A stretch of 64,000 nt of DNA from Nocardia iowensis (lineage in GTDB: Bacteria > Actinomycetota > Actinomycetes > Mycobacteriales > Mycobacteriaceae). This document shows, piece after piece, positions 8,891-18,060 of this stretch (position 1 is its first letter; each line of letters begins with the position of its first letter). The DNA is taken from NCBI RefSeq assembly GCF_019222765.1, contig NZ_CP078145.1, forward strand, positions 5,394,001 to 5,458,000. Direction: 5' to 3'. Below the pieces are notes generated by a model, which was given only the letters and a program-made list of their open reading frames with translations, was not told where the DNA came from and did no database searches. Both the position numbers and the translations under genes were made by a program.

Positions 8891-9670
8891 GTGCTCGTGG
8901 CCGGACATCACGAGGAGACCGTGGATACCCGCGACGACCTCGAGCAGGTGGGGGTCGTCGTAACGATCGAAGGCTGCGGTGACCGCGCACAGCGCCGGTC
9001 CTTCGTTGAGCCAGACGACCAGTTCGCGGTAGGTCGGTAACGCCCGGTTCCAGAAAGTGTTGCACGGAAGGAGAAGTCCGTCTTTCTGTCGGCAGCCCCA
9101 CGTGACGAACTCGTAAAGTCGGCGGACTGCGATATCGCAGTCGAGGTCGGCCCAACGCGACAGCCGAGGTGCAATCGTGTCCTCAGCCAAACCCAATGCG
9201 CACAACAGAGTCTCGACGGACTCGTGTGAGGAGTCGCGGGTCAGCAGATCGTGCCAGAGGGCATCGAAGACAGCGCCGATGGCCTCGGCCTGCGGCCAGG
9301 AGGTCCAACCCGCCCTGTGAAGTTTGTCGTAGAACACTTCGATGTCGGGCATTCGACTGTCATCGCTGTGCAGTAGTTGCAGAATCCGTCCGGTCAAGTA
9401 GTGCAGATCAGCGGCGGACCCAACGGTGTTCAACACGCTGAAGGCATAGGCACCCAGTTCGGTTCCGGTCAGCTGCTGACGCGGGCGTGTGAGGAGGGGA
9501 GCGTAGTCGTGCGCCTTCTCGCAATGCGGGCAGCAGTCGATTGCCGCGGGTGGCCGGATCGAGCCGAAGGCTCCGTCGAGCGCCTCCAGCGCCAGCACGA
9601 GCCCACGATCCGATTCGATCTCGAACGGCTCACCGCGCGATCTGCACGACAGCCGCCTCTCCACCTCCAT
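8876..9670 (-). CDS. conserved hypothetical protein
   Basis: This 264-aa cytoplasmic protein is read from ATG 9670 (MEVERRLSC); the frame stays open further upstream but into the repeat. It contains CCPHCEKAHDY, a possible metal-binding CxxC-H patch, then helical stretches ELGAYAFSVLNTVGSAADL and EAIGAVFDALWHDLL, and ends HLLEVVAGIHGLLV. I recall similar unnamed actinobacterial proteins but no function. It fills the interval between repeats C and D exactly: the stop codon is in C and the start lies about 70 bases before D. Confidence 0.65.
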   Translation of the reverse strand: MEVERRLSCRSRGEPFEIESDRGLVLALEALDGAFGSIRPPAAIDCCPHCEKAHDYAPLLTRPRQQLTGTELGAYAFSVLNTVGSAADLHYLTGRILQLLHSDDSRMPDIEVFYDKLHRAGWTSWPQAEAIGAVFDALWHDLLTRDSSHESVETLLCALGLAEDTIAPRLSRWADLDCDIAVRRLYEFVTWGCRQKDGLLLPCNTFWNRALPTYRELVVWLNEGPALCAVTAAFDRYDDPHLLEVVAGIHGLLVMSGHEHDHIA

Positions 9671-9739
9671 GCCGCACAGTATGCCCAGGTCGCCCACAGC
9701 AAGACCATTCAATTGTTCAGCGCTTCGAGAACTTCTCGC

Positions 9740-9856
9740 AAATGCACTCTCTTGCCGCTGGGCGTGCGGTTCGAAGCGGCCATGCGGCACGTTCGAAAGA
9801 TCAACGTGCCGAGATCATCTCGACGGCCTCAACGCACCATATTGCCGATGCGTGGT
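9740..9856. repeat. TGCCG repeat, copy D
   Basis: The left end is AAATGCACTCTCTTGCCGCT with partner GGGCGTGCGGTT. The right end is CAACGCACCATATTGCCGATG (minus its final base) with partner TGCGT. The GTG start of the next gene (9852) is in the last bases of the repeat. Confidence 0.7.
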
Positions 9857-10364
9857 CGTTCGACCATGCGCTGGTGACGACGCGGAAGTGTTGGTCCAAC
9901 GTATTGTTCGAGCTGTGTTCGACGTTTCCGACGGGCTGGCCGTCACCTATCAACCCGAGGAGATCATCGGCGTGGGTGAGCTACATGTCTCGGCATGCGT
10001 ACCACCTTTCGCGGGCGCCGCTGTCGGCTACTTCAACGACTCGGACCTACAGGAGTGGGTCAGCGCGCTACAAATCTATCCATGGAAGCGGGACGCTCGA
10101 ATTCGCGTTTCCGCTGATCTGGGCGACCACGAGACTGTTGACCTGGCCGCCTTCGTTCTGACGGGCCGTGGTCAACTTGCGGTCGCGGTTCATCTCGCGA
10201 TGATCGATATCGATGCTCATTCTCCGACCGCCGCTACCGTGACAGAAACTCGTCTCCTGGTCCCGACGAGCTACCAAGCCATCAGCACCTTCGCACACGA
10301 CCTGGCCGCCGCGATCGCTAATGCTGGAGGTACAGCCCATCTGGACATCGACAGGCTTGAATAG
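9852..10364 (+). CDS. hypothetical protein
   Basis: The 170-aa product from GTG 9852 begins VVVRPCAGDDAEVLVQRIV and alternates beta strands (AVTYQPEEIIGVGELHVSAC, IRVSADLGDH) with a C-terminal helix ISTFAHDLAAAIANAGG. No signal peptide is visible and I do not recognise a family. The gene starts within repeat D and its TAG lies four bases before repeat E, so the D-E interval holds exactly this one gene. No ribosome site could be recognised because the start is in the repeat. Confidence 0.6.
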   Translation: MVVRPCAGDDAEVLVQRIVRAVFDVSDGLAVTYQPEEIIGVGELHVSACVPPFAGAAVGYFNDSDLQEWVSALQIYPWKRDARIRVSADLGDHETVDLAAFVLTGRGQLAVAVHLAMIDIDAHSPTAATVTETRLLVPTSYQAISTFAHDLAAAIANAGGTAHLDIDRLE

Positions 10365-10368
10365 CGCC

Positions 10369-10455
10369 AACGTCCGCTCCTGCCGCGTGGCGGGCGTTCT
10401 GCGCGGCGAGATCGACTGCCGCGCAGAACATTCGATATTGCCGAATACAGGATGG
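10369..10455. repeat. TGCCG repeat, copy E (complete form)
   Basis: This is one of the clearest copies. AACGTCCGC pairs with GCGGGCGTT around TGCCGC; then an inner hairpin with perfect arms GTTCTGCGCGG and CCGCGCAGAAC; then AACATTCGATATTGCCGAAT. Copies F, H and P share the inner hairpin almost base for base. Confidence 0.8.
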
Positions 10456-10628
10456 CTTTGAACCCCGCCGGTATCGAGATTTGAACGATTTCGCGGCAGC
10501 ACCGGGCAGTGTGCACGTGTCGAGCGGGTGGACGCGAGGGTCAGCGATAGGGGTTCCGGACTGCCGAGAAATCAACGGATAGGGCGTAGTCGTGGGGTTA
10601 CCAGGGCTCGTTCGAGTCTCGGGGAGGG

Positions 10629-11252
10629 TCACTCGTCCCAGTCCCAGTGCAAATAGATCTCCTCGGTGAGGTTCGACTCCCGCACGCCGGGGGTCTGGTC
10701 GTGAAAGGGGGTGCGGGTGTCGAGGGAGTGTGTGAGGGCGTCGAAGAATTCGAGCAGCGTGTTGGCCCACAGGGTGCCTTCGAAAGCGCCCGAGCCGATA
10801 CCCAATTCGATGACGTGACCGTAGGTCGGTCCGGGGCGGTGCTCGACGAACAAGATACCGGCGTCGATGGAGTGAGCGATCGGAACCCATTGGTGGGCAT
10901 GGCCGTAGAGAGTCTCCTCGGGAATGCCTATTGCTCGATTCTCGGCGCTGAAGGTGGTTCGCCATTCGTGACCGGCGAGGATCCGGTCGATCGAGTCGAG
11001 CATGTACCCCATCGGCAGGAAGTCGGTGCCTTCTACGGCATTCCCGTCGACATACACGGTGCCGTTGTGATGTTCGAGCAGCGCCCGGACGTCGGGGTGC
11101 AGCGCGAAACCGTGGACAGTTTCCAGGTGCGCGATCTGTTCGGCGGTGGCGCCGGGTTGCAGGGTCGCGGCGGAGGCGGGCGAGTACATGCCGAGCTGAT
11201 GCAGGAAACGAGTCCAAACCTGGTCGAAGGTACGCGGAGCCGGATGGGTCAT
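10629..11252 (-). CDS. SMI1/KNR4 (SUKH-1) family protein
   Basis: This 207-aa cytoplasmic protein carries LQPGATAEQIAHLETVHGF, then LHPDVRALLEHHNG and, later, EFFDALTHSL: the E...G..LP..R.LLEHNG pattern and the C-terminal helix of SUKH-1 proteins. SUKH proteins commonly act as immunity proteins against nuclease toxins, but many are orphan members. No toxin gene is next to it. It is the only gene between repeats E and F. ATG 11252 is the first start and gives the normal length. Confidence 0.8.
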   Translation of the reverse strand: MTHPAPRTFDQVWTRFLHQLGMYSPASAATLQPGATAEQIAHLETVHGFALHPDVRALLEHHNGTVYVDGNAVEGTDFLPMGYMLDSIDRILAGHEWRTTFSAENRAIGIPEETLYGHAHQWVPIAHSIDAGILFVEHRPGPTYGHVIELGIGSGAFEGTLWANTLLEFFDALTHSLDTRTPFHDQTPGVRESNLTEEIYLHWDWDE

Positions 11253-11350
11253 GCGGTGACCATAGCGACCGGTACTGACACCGCCCTGGTGGGCAATGTT
11301 CGCAAAGCTCCTGCATTCGTGAGGCTGACATCAGTCAGAGCGAGTGAGCG

Positions 11351-11425
11351 ATAATGCCGCTGGGCGCGCGTTCTGCGCGGCGAGATCAACTGCGGCGCAG
11401 AACATTCGATAGTGCCGATGTCAGT
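11351..11425. repeat. TGCCG repeat, copy F
   Basis: It shows AATGCCGCTGGGCGCGCG, then the inner hairpin GTTCTGCGC ... GCGCAGAAC, then ATTCGATAGTGCCGATGTCA. Structure is the same as E and H. Confidence 0.75.
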
Positions 11426-11574
11426 GCGTCAGAAGAGGATCGACTGTGGCGCGTCACATGCTGCGGTGAGAGTTGATGGCTTGGCTGTTGTTCACCCGGT
11501 CTGGGTGAACAACAGCCGATGGTGTCAGGCGCTCGCGAGCTGTATAACGAGCAGCGGGTTCTGCCTCGGGGTGC

Positions 11575-12786
11575 TCAAGGGTTGACCGGTGGCGAGGTGG
11601 GGTCGGCGTCGAAGTCACGGGTCGTCCAGATGGCCAGTGCAGCCAAGATAAGTAGCGCGCCGGCGAATATCAGTACCGCGGGTAGGGCGAGGTGGTCGAC
11701 GACCACGCCACCGAGCAGTGCGCCGAGGCCGATGGCCAGGTTGAATACCGCGACCCAGAGGGCGGAGGCGGCTTCCACCGCGGTGGGTGCCGCCTTGATC
11801 ATCCAGGTCTGCAGGCTGACCGACGCGCCGCCGAAAATCAGTCCCCACCCGAGCACCAGCAGCACCCCACTGGTCGGGCCTTCGCCGAGCAGTGGGTAGA
11901 GCAGCACCAGCCCCGCCAGGCCTGCGGCGATCCCGAGCACGGTCGGTCGCATGGCTCGCCCGATGGCTGCGCCGGCGACAAAATTTCCGACAATGCCCGC
12001 CACGCCGAAGCCCAGCAGCAGCGGACCGACGAACTCGGCGCCGATTCTGGATAGTTGCTGCACGATCGGCCCGATGAAGGTATAGGCCGCGAAGTGTCCG
12101 GTCACGAGGAGGAATGTGGCCAGGATGCCCGCTCGGGCGCCGGGGTTGCGGAACTGTTCGCCGAGCTGGCGAAGGCTGACCGGCTCAGTGGCGACCAGCG
12201 GCGGCAGGACCGCGATCAGGACCACGGAGACCAATAGCGCCAGAACGCTGAGTGCCCCAAATGCCAGACGCCAGCCTGCGAACCCGCCGAGTGCTGTCCC
12301 GAGCGGGACACCGAGGACATTCGCCGCGCCGACCCCTCCGAAGATGACCGCCGTGGCTTTCGGTACCGCCGCCTCGGTCACCAACCGCACCGCCAACCCC
12401 GCGGCCACCGCCCAGAACCCGCCGATCGCGATGCCGACCAGCACTCTGGAAACCAGCATGACCCCGAAGTTCGGCGCCACCGCGGATATCGCATTGGCGG
12501 CGGTCATCAGCCCCATCAGGACGATCAGCAGTACCCGGCGGTCAAGCCGTCCGATCACCAGCGGAACCACCGGTGCCGCCACAGCGGCCACGATGCTGGC
12601 CACGGTCACCATCAGCCCGGCCATACCCGCGGAGACGCGCAGCGCTTCCCCGGTCGGGGACAACAATCCGATCGGCAGTTGCTCGGCCGTCACCAGCAAG
12701 AACGTCCCGATCGCCACCGCTACTACGGCCCACCAGCGATTCGTCTGAAGTGTGACCGGTTCAGCCGCGTGTTGTGTCTCGATCAA
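11575..12786 (-). CDS. MFS drug-efflux-type transporter
   Basis: The protein is 403 aa with about 12 membrane segments. GRLDRRVLLIVLMGLM is the MFS loop 2-3 signature region, and GFWAVAAGLAVRLV and TGHFAAYTFIGPIV resemble the DHA1/NepI (CynX) branch. It should sit in the plasma membrane and export small molecules by proton antiport; the substrate is unknown. The start is a TTG at 12786, chosen because GAGGAG lies six bases upstream; an ORF extending to 12882 would cross the operator. It is divergent from a TetR gene. Confidence 0.85.
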   Translation of the reverse strand: MIETQHAAEPVTLQTNRWWAVVAVAIGTFLLVTAEQLPIGLLSPTGEALRVSAGMAGLMVTVASIVAAVAAPVVPLVIGRLDRRVLLIVLMGLMTAANAISAVAPNFGVMLVSRVLVGIAIGGFWAVAAGLAVRLVTEAAVPKATAVIFGGVGAANVLGVPLGTALGGFAGWRLAFGALSVLALLVSVVLIAVLPPLVATEPVSLRQLGEQFRNPGARAGILATFLLVTGHFAAYTFIGPIVQQLSRIGAEFVGPLLLGFGVAGIVGNFVAGAAIGRAMRPTVLGIAAGLAGLVLLYPLLGEGPTSGVLLVLGWGLIFGGASVSLQTWMIKAAPTAVEAASALWVAVFNLAIGLGALLGGVVVDHLALPAVLIFAGALLILAALAIWTTRDFDADPTSPPVNP

Positions 12787-12808
12787 TGTTGTCTCCTCGA
12801 TTTGGTAG

Positions 12809-12849
12809 CGATCGTTCCCATAAGGCAGACGATAATACGGGAGCGATCG
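12809..12849. promoter_or_regulatory. inverted repeat between MFS and TetR genes, probable operator
   Basis: CGATCGTTCCC (12809-12819) and GGGAGCGATCG (12839-12849) are inverted complements with one mismatch. They lie in the short gap between two divergent genes, with a possible -10 (GATAAT) between them. Binding by the neighbouring TetR is an inference from this layout. Confidence 0.6.
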
Positions 12850-12875
12850 ATCCACAACAGTGGTAGCCTGGCCCT

Positions 12876-13508
12876 GTGCCAAGACCGCGAGAATTCGACG
12901 AGCAAGAGGTGGTCGCCAAGGCTGTCTCCGTGTTCCGGCGTCGCGGCTATCACGCCACCTCGGTCCGTGACCTGGGCGAGGAACTCGGCCTGAAATCCAG
13001 CAGCCTGTATCGGACCTTCACCGACAAGCACACGCTGTTCCTGCGCGCGCTCGACCACTACCGCGCACACGACTCGGCCGCATCCCGCGACCGTCTCGAA
13101 GCTCCGGGTACGTGCCGGGATGTGTTGCGCGACTGGATGATCTGGATGATCAGCGGTGCGGCCGACGCGGATGTCGCCGACGGATGCTTCGTGGTCAACA
13201 CCGCCACCGAGCTCGGTGCCACCGACACCGACGTGCGACAACGGATCGAAGCCGCCTTCGATGCCACCCGTGACACACTCGCCGCGGTCCTGCGCCGCGG
13301 GCGCACGGCGGGCGAGCTGCCAGCCGCCCTCGATATCGACGCCGCGGTCGAATCCCTGTTCACCACCGTCCTGGGGCTACGAGTCAGGGAGCGCGCCGGG
13401 CACGACCAGGCCAGGCTGGTCACCGCAATAGATTTCGCACTCGATGCCCTCCATCTGGCGCCGAACAAAGGTAGCGGCAGTGACCCCCTGTCACCACAGG
13501 TGACATAG
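12876..13508 (+). CDS. TetR/AcrR family repressor
   Basis: This 210-aa regulator starts at GTG 12876. Its N-terminal HTH is typical: FDEQEVVAKAVSVFRRRGYH, then ATSVRDLGEELGLKSSSLY and RTFTDKHTLF, with the conserved Y-x-x-F-x-x-K step. The C-terminal half (ADVADGCFVVNTATELG) is of the TetR_C type seen in QacR/YxaF-like regulators. It faces the MFS gene across a 41-bp inverted repeat and probably represses it and itself until a drug-like ligand binds. Confidence 0.88.
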   Translation: MPRPREFDEQEVVAKAVSVFRRRGYHATSVRDLGEELGLKSSSLYRTFTDKHTLFLRALDHYRAHDSAASRDRLEAPGTCRDVLRDWMIWMISGAADADVADGCFVVNTATELGATDTDVRQRIEAAFDATRDTLAAVLRRGRTAGELPAALDIDAAVESLFTTVLGLRVRERAGHDQARLVTAIDFALDALHLAPNKGSGSDPLSPQVT

Positions 13509-13619
13509 CCGGGGTGCGGGGTCGGGGTGAAGTGCGTGGCGTCCTCGTAGAGGTGGACGCTGACGGCGATATCACCGACCTGTAGGTCTTGAAGGCACGG
13601 CCCTCGAGCGCGGCGCGCG

Positions 13620-13642
13620 GTCGACGGCGGGCCGCCGTCGAC
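13620..13642. repeat. 23-bp palindrome
   Basis: GTCGACGGCGG and CCGCCGTCGAC are perfect 11-bp arms around one central base. There is no T run and no open gene around it. The surrounding 13509-13776 holds no other recognisable feature. Confidence 0.5.
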
Positions 13643-13776
13643 CCCAAGGAGATCCGGTTCCAGCCGGAGTAAGCATCGCCAGGAAGGCAGCGGCTAGGTT
13701 GGGTGATCCAGAACACCTACCGGTGGAGCAAGTCTGGGGTGGCGTTGACCTAAGGGCAGGGGCGCACCCTAGGTGC

Positions 13777-14595
13777 ATGACAAAGATGAACCGTGGGCAC
13801 CAGACTGATTCGTCCTGGACCGGTATGGTGCCGGTCGAGGACACGGCGCTGGCCGTGACCGACACTGGTGATACCGGTACTCCGGTGATCTACCTCAATG
13901 GCTCGTATGCCAATCAGAAGCATTGGCGCCGCGTCATCGCCGACCTGGGTCCGGGCTGGCGGCACATCACCTATGACGAGCGGGCCCGCGGCCGATCGCG
14001 GCGTTCGGCGGATTATTCCTTCGAGGCGTGCGTTCGCGACGTCGGTGTCGTTCTCGCGGCGCGGGGGGTAGACCGGCCAATTCTGGTGGGTTGGTCCTAC
14101 GGCGCGGTGGTGGGGGTGCACTGGGCCAGCCGAAACCCGCACCGTGCCTTGGGTGTGGTCCCGGTCGACGGCGCGTACCCATACGACTTGTTCAGCCGCG
14201 GCAGCATGACCCGCGACGATGTCCGCCGTCTGTTCCGCCGAATGCGCTGGGCGTTTCCGGTGGCCCGCCGGCTGGGCATGGCCGCCCGGATGACCGGCGA
14301 TCAGCACGCCGAAGTCAACATCGAGCTCAACGAGGTCGTCGCCGAGATCGAGCCGGTGCTGGACAATCTCACCGTGCCGGTGCGCTGGGTGGTCGCCTCA
14401 GGCGGCAACCTCGGCGGCGAGGCCGATGAAATGCAGATACAACGGGCCAACCTCGGCCCGGTGCTCGCCCGCAATCCGAACATCGAGGTGAGCGCGACCG
14501 TCGCCAGCAACCACTCCAAGGTGCTGAGCAAGGACTTCCGTGCCATCGCCAACGCCGTGCGCGAAGTCGCCGCCGTCGGCAGCGGGAGCCGTTGA
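13777..14595 (+). CDS. alpha/beta hydrolase
   Basis: The 272-aa protein shows the hydrolase core. GTPVIYLNGSYANQKHW is the oxyanion strand; TYDERARGRS is the DxRGxGxS-like turn; LVGWSYGAVVGVHWA has GWSYG as the nucleophile elbow (GxSxG); the late NHSKVL supplies a plausible catalytic His. The substrate is unknown. There is no signal peptide. ATG 13777 and 13786 are both possible. It ends five bases before the MerR gene on the same strand and the two are probably cotranscribed. Confidence 0.85.
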   Translation: MTKMNRGHQTDSSWTGMVPVEDTALAVTDTGDTGTPVIYLNGSYANQKHWRRVIADLGPGWRHITYDERARGRSRRSADYSFEACVRDVGVVLAARGVDRPILVGWSYGAVVGVHWASRNPHRALGVVPVDGAYPYDLFSRGSMTRDDVRRLFRRMRWAFPVARRLGMAARMTGDQHAEVNIELNEVVAEIEPVLDNLTVPVRWVVASGGNLGGEADEMQIQRANLGPVLARNPNIEVSATVASNHSKVLSKDFRAIANAVREVAAVGSGSR

Positions 14596-14599
14596 GAAC

Positions 14600-15382
14600 A
14601 TGACGAGTGGTCTGACGATCGGCCAAGCGGCGGCCTTCGCGGGTGTCACAGTGAAGACCGTGCGGCATTACCACCGGCTCGGCCTGGTCGAGGAACCCCG
14701 CCGCGACAGCCTCGATCACCGACGCTACGGTTCGTCCGACGTGCTGCGGCTGGTCCAGGTCCGGACCCTGGCCGAAGCCGGCGTGCCGCTGGCCGAGATC
14801 GGCACCATGCTCGGCGCCGATCCGCAGCAGTTCGCCGCCGACCTGGCCCAGGTCAAACAACGGCTGACCGATCGGATCCAGGAGCTGATCGCTCGCCGTG
14901 ACATGGTGGACCGGCTCGCCGCCGGAAACCGGCTCCTGCTGCCCGACCGCGCGTGCGCGCTGTTGGACCGCGCCGCCGACCTCGGCTTCCCCCCGGACTA
15001 CCTTGCACAGTCCCGAGAGAGCCTTGTGCTGGCCAAGGCGTTGGTCCCGTGGGACTTCGACGACTTCCTCACCCAGATCGAGCACTCCCTCGACGACGCC
15101 CAGTACGTGACCCTGCTCAAGCGCAACTGGGAGGCCAGCGGATGGGAACCCGACGATCCGCGGGTCGCCGAACTCGCCACGGCCATCACCACCCACCTTC
15201 TCGCCAACCCCGAGCTGCTGGCGATACCCACCAGCCTCCAAGGCAAGACCGACACGGCGGCCCGGTTTGGACTGATCAACGATTACCAGGCGCAGATCGC
15301 ACCCGCCTGGGGCCGACTGATGGCGCTGGTCGAAGCCGACTTGCGCTCGGCAGGCGTCGATATCAGGGGCACACCACCATGA
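14600..15382 (+). CDS. MerR family transcriptional regulator
   Basis: The 260-aa protein opens with a MerR DNA-binding domain: LTIGQAAAFAGVTVKTVRHYHRLGLV, then RRYGSSDVLRLVQVRTLAEAGVPL. A coiled helix AQVKQRLTDRIQELIARRD follows, then a long C-terminal domain of the type found in TipA-like or multidrug-sensing members. It has no N-terminal cysteine pattern for metals. It follows the alpha/beta hydrolase gene by four bases and is likely its regulator; MerR proteins usually twist an over-long promoter spacer upon ligand binding. Confidence 0.88.
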   Translation: MTSGLTIGQAAAFAGVTVKTVRHYHRLGLVEEPRRDSLDHRRYGSSDVLRLVQVRTLAEAGVPLAEIGTMLGADPQQFAADLAQVKQRLTDRIQELIARRDMVDRLAAGNRLLLPDRACALLDRAADLGFPPDYLAQSRESLVLAKALVPWDFDDFLTQIEHSLDDAQYVTLLKRNWEASGWEPDDPRVAELATAITTHLLANPELLAIPTSLQGKTDTAARFGLINDYQAQIAPAWGRLMALVEADLRSAGVDIRGTPP

Positions 15383-15399
15383 CCGTTCTTACCGAACAA

Positions 15400-15878
15400 T
15401 AGTCGCCACCGAACGCGGCGATGTTGTCCCGGATCCACCGCAACGCCGTCAGCTGGTCGAGCAGACCGAGATTCGCGGGCACCTCGGTCCCGTTGCCGAG
15501 GAAGCCGAACATTCCGAGCCGGAAGGTCACGGTCACGACGACCACGCGTTGTTCGACAACCAGCGCGCATGGATCGTATTGGGCGAGATCGCCGGCACCA
15601 GCGACGTTGCCGCCACCATGGATCCAGACCAGCACCGGCAGCCGTTCGTTGTCGCCGACATCGGCCGGCACTGTGACCGACAAGCGCTGGCAGTGCTCAT
15701 CCGTACGAAGATCGTCGCTGCCGATCAGTTTGTCGAACAATTTCGGTGGCAGTTGCGGCGAGGCCGGGGCCCGTTCGAACGCGTAGACCCGCGCCTCGTA
15801 CCGCACGACCTGAACGGGAGGAGAGAATCGTTCCGCTCGCGCGTATGGAATGCTGAGCGCCCGCACCACATCGCCCAT
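15400..15878 (-). pseudogene. type B carboxylesterase, N-terminal fragment
   Basis: The frame reads FERAPASPQLPPKLFDKL, then CQRLSVTVPADVGDNERLPVLVWIHGGG, then LVVEQRVVVVTVTFRLGMFGFL and NLGLLDQLTALRWIRDNIAAFGGD. These are canonical carboxylesterase motifs including the oxyanion HGGG. It stops at FGGDYC, just before the catalytic GxSAG serine should appear, so the enzyme cannot be active. The upstream start region is also degraded. Confidence 0.75.
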
Positions 15879-15969
15879 CTACGAACTCGAACACGATCTT
15901 CTACTGCGCCGCAAACGAGCCGAAAACGAGGCTGGTACGGCGAAATCGAAGGCATCGAGACCGGTTGTG

Positions 15970-16003
15970 GTGCTGAACATCCGGTATTGCCGAGATGCGT
16001 GTG
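15970..16003. repeat. TGCCG repeat, copy G (right end only)
   Basis: GAACATCCGGTATTGCCGAG matches the right end of copies E and P; GCGTGT nearby is the possible inverted partner. The left half could not be found, perhaps lost with the esterase gene. Confidence 0.45.
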
Positions 16004-16030
16004 TCGGCTGTCCTGCTATCGCGGGTGTCG

Positions 16031-16822
16031 CTACGAGCCCTGGGTCCAAGTGGCCACGAAATATCCCACGCCGCTGGATGCCGGACCTGCCAGCAGTTCT
16101 GCCTGGAATCGCTGTCCGTCAGCCGCCCCGGCAAGGACCTGCCATGCCGCTCGGCCGGTTGCGTTCAGCCGATTGGACAACGCCGGATCGAGCCAACCCA
16201 GCCCCTCGGTGTCGGCCTCGCCGAGCGCAGCTGCCACCTCGGCGTCATAGCGCCCGGACCGCTCATCCGGGTGTGGCCGCACCGTGACACCCCTGACCGC
16301 CGACCCTTCTCCCATCACCAGCATCGCGACCCGCCCGGCGCGCCCGGCCAGCTCCCACCCCAGCCTCGCGCAGTCCTGCGGTGAGGCATCGAACGACACG
16401 GCCTGGTACTCGACCCGTGCCATGAGCACTCCAGGAGGGCGGCCGAAATCGAGAAGCCAGTAGCCGAGGGAAAGAGACAATGGCAACGGCGCCGACTCGT
16501 CGTGATCCTGTCCCCAGCCGCCCCACCAGTCGATGCCGTGCGCCCGCAGGCTCGGATACGCACCGGCGGGGTGGAACGTCCTGGTCGTATCGTCACCACC
16601 CACAATCACCACGAGTTCGGGTGTCGTCTCATCCGCAGGGCGCGCGCCGAACCCCTCGAAGACGGCAGCCCTGCCGTCGATGCCCAACTGAGGAAGATCC
16701 AGCCGGCGAACGGATTCCGCGCAGGCAGCCCGCAATTGGTCCCACTGCGAGGCGGCCTCCCCGGCAACGTCGGGTATCAGTCCCGGCGGATGTGGGCATA
16801 CAGCGGCCGAGATCAATGCCAC
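16031..16822 (-). CDS. class III extradiol dioxygenase-like (LigB superfamily) protein
   Basis: The 263-aa protein starts MALISAAVCPHPPGLIPDV. This is the hallmark N-terminus of the actinobacterial LigB/MEMO-like family, with the CPHPP histidine as a likely metal ligand. Later blocks ELVVIVGGDDTTRTFHPAG and GVTVRPHPDERSGRYDAEV also match. Members are non-haem iron ring-cleavage enzymes or structural relatives without known activity. Cytosolic. It is the only gene between the G and H repeats. ATG 16822 is supported by the family start. Confidence 0.8.
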   Translation of the reverse strand: MALISAAVCPHPPGLIPDVAGEAASQWDQLRAACAESVRRLDLPQLGIDGRAAVFEGFGARPADETTPELVVIVGGDDTTRTFHPAGAYPSLRAHGIDWWGGWGQDHDESAPLPLSLSLGYWLLDFGRPPGVLMARVEYQAVSFDASPQDCARLGWELAGRAGRVAMLVMGEGSAVRGVTVRPHPDERSGRYDAEVAAALGEADTEGLGWLDPALSNRLNATGRAAWQVLAGAADGQRFQAELLAGPASSGVGYFVATWTQGS

Positions 16823-16999
16823 GGATTCTCCTCACGATCATGCTTCACACCACCTTCGCACAACCGCGGGCACCGGCCGAACAGCCACTCTCGCTGAAGC
16901 TATTGCAGGGCACGGTGATCGGCGACGATATGCGACAGAAGACGACCTCGAGACAGCAGCCACGACCGATTCCGAAAGTCATCGAACCTCTCGATATCC

Positions 17000-17082
17000 T
17001 GTAATGCCGCGTGGCGGGCGTTCTGTGCGGCGAGATCAATTGCGGCGCAGAACATCCGCTCTTGACGATGAGCGGATACAGG
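17000..17082. repeat. TGCCG repeat, copy H
   Basis: TAATGCCGCGTGGCGGGCG, then an inner hairpin GTTCTG(T)GC ... GCGCAGAAC, then ATCCGCTCTTGACGATGAGC. The right TGCCG has mutated to TGACG. Otherwise it matches copy E closely. Confidence 0.75.
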
Positions 17083-17132
17083 CTGAATTGACGTCTGGAG
17101 CACAGGCTGGGCACTCGCCCTGGTCAGGAGGT

Positions 17133-17561
17133 TCAGTAGGTCGGCCAGTTACCCGGTGTCATGAGTTCGAGGAGATGCTCGTCGGGATCCCGGAAATAGA
17201 TGCTGCGTCCGCCAAGTGCCCAATTGGTCCGGCCTTCGATCGGGATGCCGTGCGCGTTCAGGTGAGTTTCCCACTCGGTCAGTTGGTCCTCGGAGACCGC
17301 GAAGCACACATGGAGCCGGCCACTGCCGTCGTGGGGTGGGATCTCGCCGTTCGGCAGACCCGGTTCGGGCAGCACTTTCGGTTCGAGCGATCCGCCGCGG
17401 CGGAACAGCAGCAGCACATTGTCGCCTCCGATGTCGAACGCGCACAACGGATCCGCTTCGAGAATCGGTTTCAGTTGCAGCACATCGGTATAGAACTTTC
17501 TGGCACGACCGAGGTCGTCGACATACAACGCGGACTCGATGATCCGGTCAAGTTTCGGCAC
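17133..17561 (-). CDS. VOC family protein (glyoxalase/fosfomycin-resistance type)
   Basis: This 142-aa protein has LDRIIESALYVDDLGRARKF at the start, LHVCFAVSEDQLTEWETHL in the middle and GRSIYFRDPDEHLLELMTPG at the end. The late IYFRDPDxHLLEL block with its Glu is the classic metal-ligand strand of FosA/glyoxalase-like VOC enzymes. Substrate is unknown. The start is GTG 17561. It is the first gene after repeat H and has no partner gene. Confidence 0.85.
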   Translation of the reverse strand: MPKLDRIIESALYVDDLGRARKFYTDVLQLKPILEADPLCAFDIGGDNVLLLFRRGGSLEPKVLPEPGLPNGEIPPHDGSGRLHVCFAVSEDQLTEWETHLNAHGIPIEGRTNWALGGRSIYFRDPDEHLLELMTPGNWPTY

Positions 17562-17779
17562 AGTTCGCTTCCCTCCTCGATTACGGTCTCGGAACCATCG
17601 TGCAACCTCGAGCCCACTCGAGGTCCAGCGTTGCGTGGATCACAGACACACGGAGCATGAGCATGGGTCCGCGTGGGCGGGGTTCAACTCGCCTGGCCCA
17701 AGCCTGAACCCGATTCACACGAGCGGGCGGACCTCCTCGGCCCCGAACGTCCTCGTCGGCGTTTGTCGTGTGTTCGGCT

Positions 17780-17953
17780 GGTGTGGTCGCCTCGGCCGCC
17801 GCAGAACACGCTCTCACGCAGGGTTTGGTGCCACAGTGGCGTGCCCGCACGGCGGAATCCCAGTGGATCGCCGCCGCGCTCGGCTTCCGCGAACTCGGTG
17901 CGCAGCTGAGCTTTCGGCTGGATCCCCTACCCGGACAAGGTTGGGGCAGGTGA
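17780..17953 (+). pseudogene. GNAT acetyltransferase, C-terminal fragment
   Basis: The frame reads AAEHALTQGLVPQWRARTAE, then SQWIAAALGFRELGAQLSFRLD and a stop. The ALGFRELGxQxSFRL ending is typical of the last strands of actinobacterial GNAT proteins. The acetyl-CoA loop is absent, so this is a remnant. The rest of 17562-18406 has no readable gene apart from repeat I. Confidence 0.6.
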
Positions 17954-18060
17954 ATCCCGGGCCGACGGCCGGAACCATCCTTGCCTCCTGCGAGCGACCG
18001 CAGTATCTGCTGTCGCCGCGGCCCGCTCGGTTCAGGCTCGCCGAGCCGAGGATGGCACGA

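Noticed and set aside
9750..9860. GTTCGAAG/GTTCGAAAG within repeat D as an SOS box
   Set aside because: The halves do not form TCGAAC-N4-GTTCGA; only the site at 33376 does.
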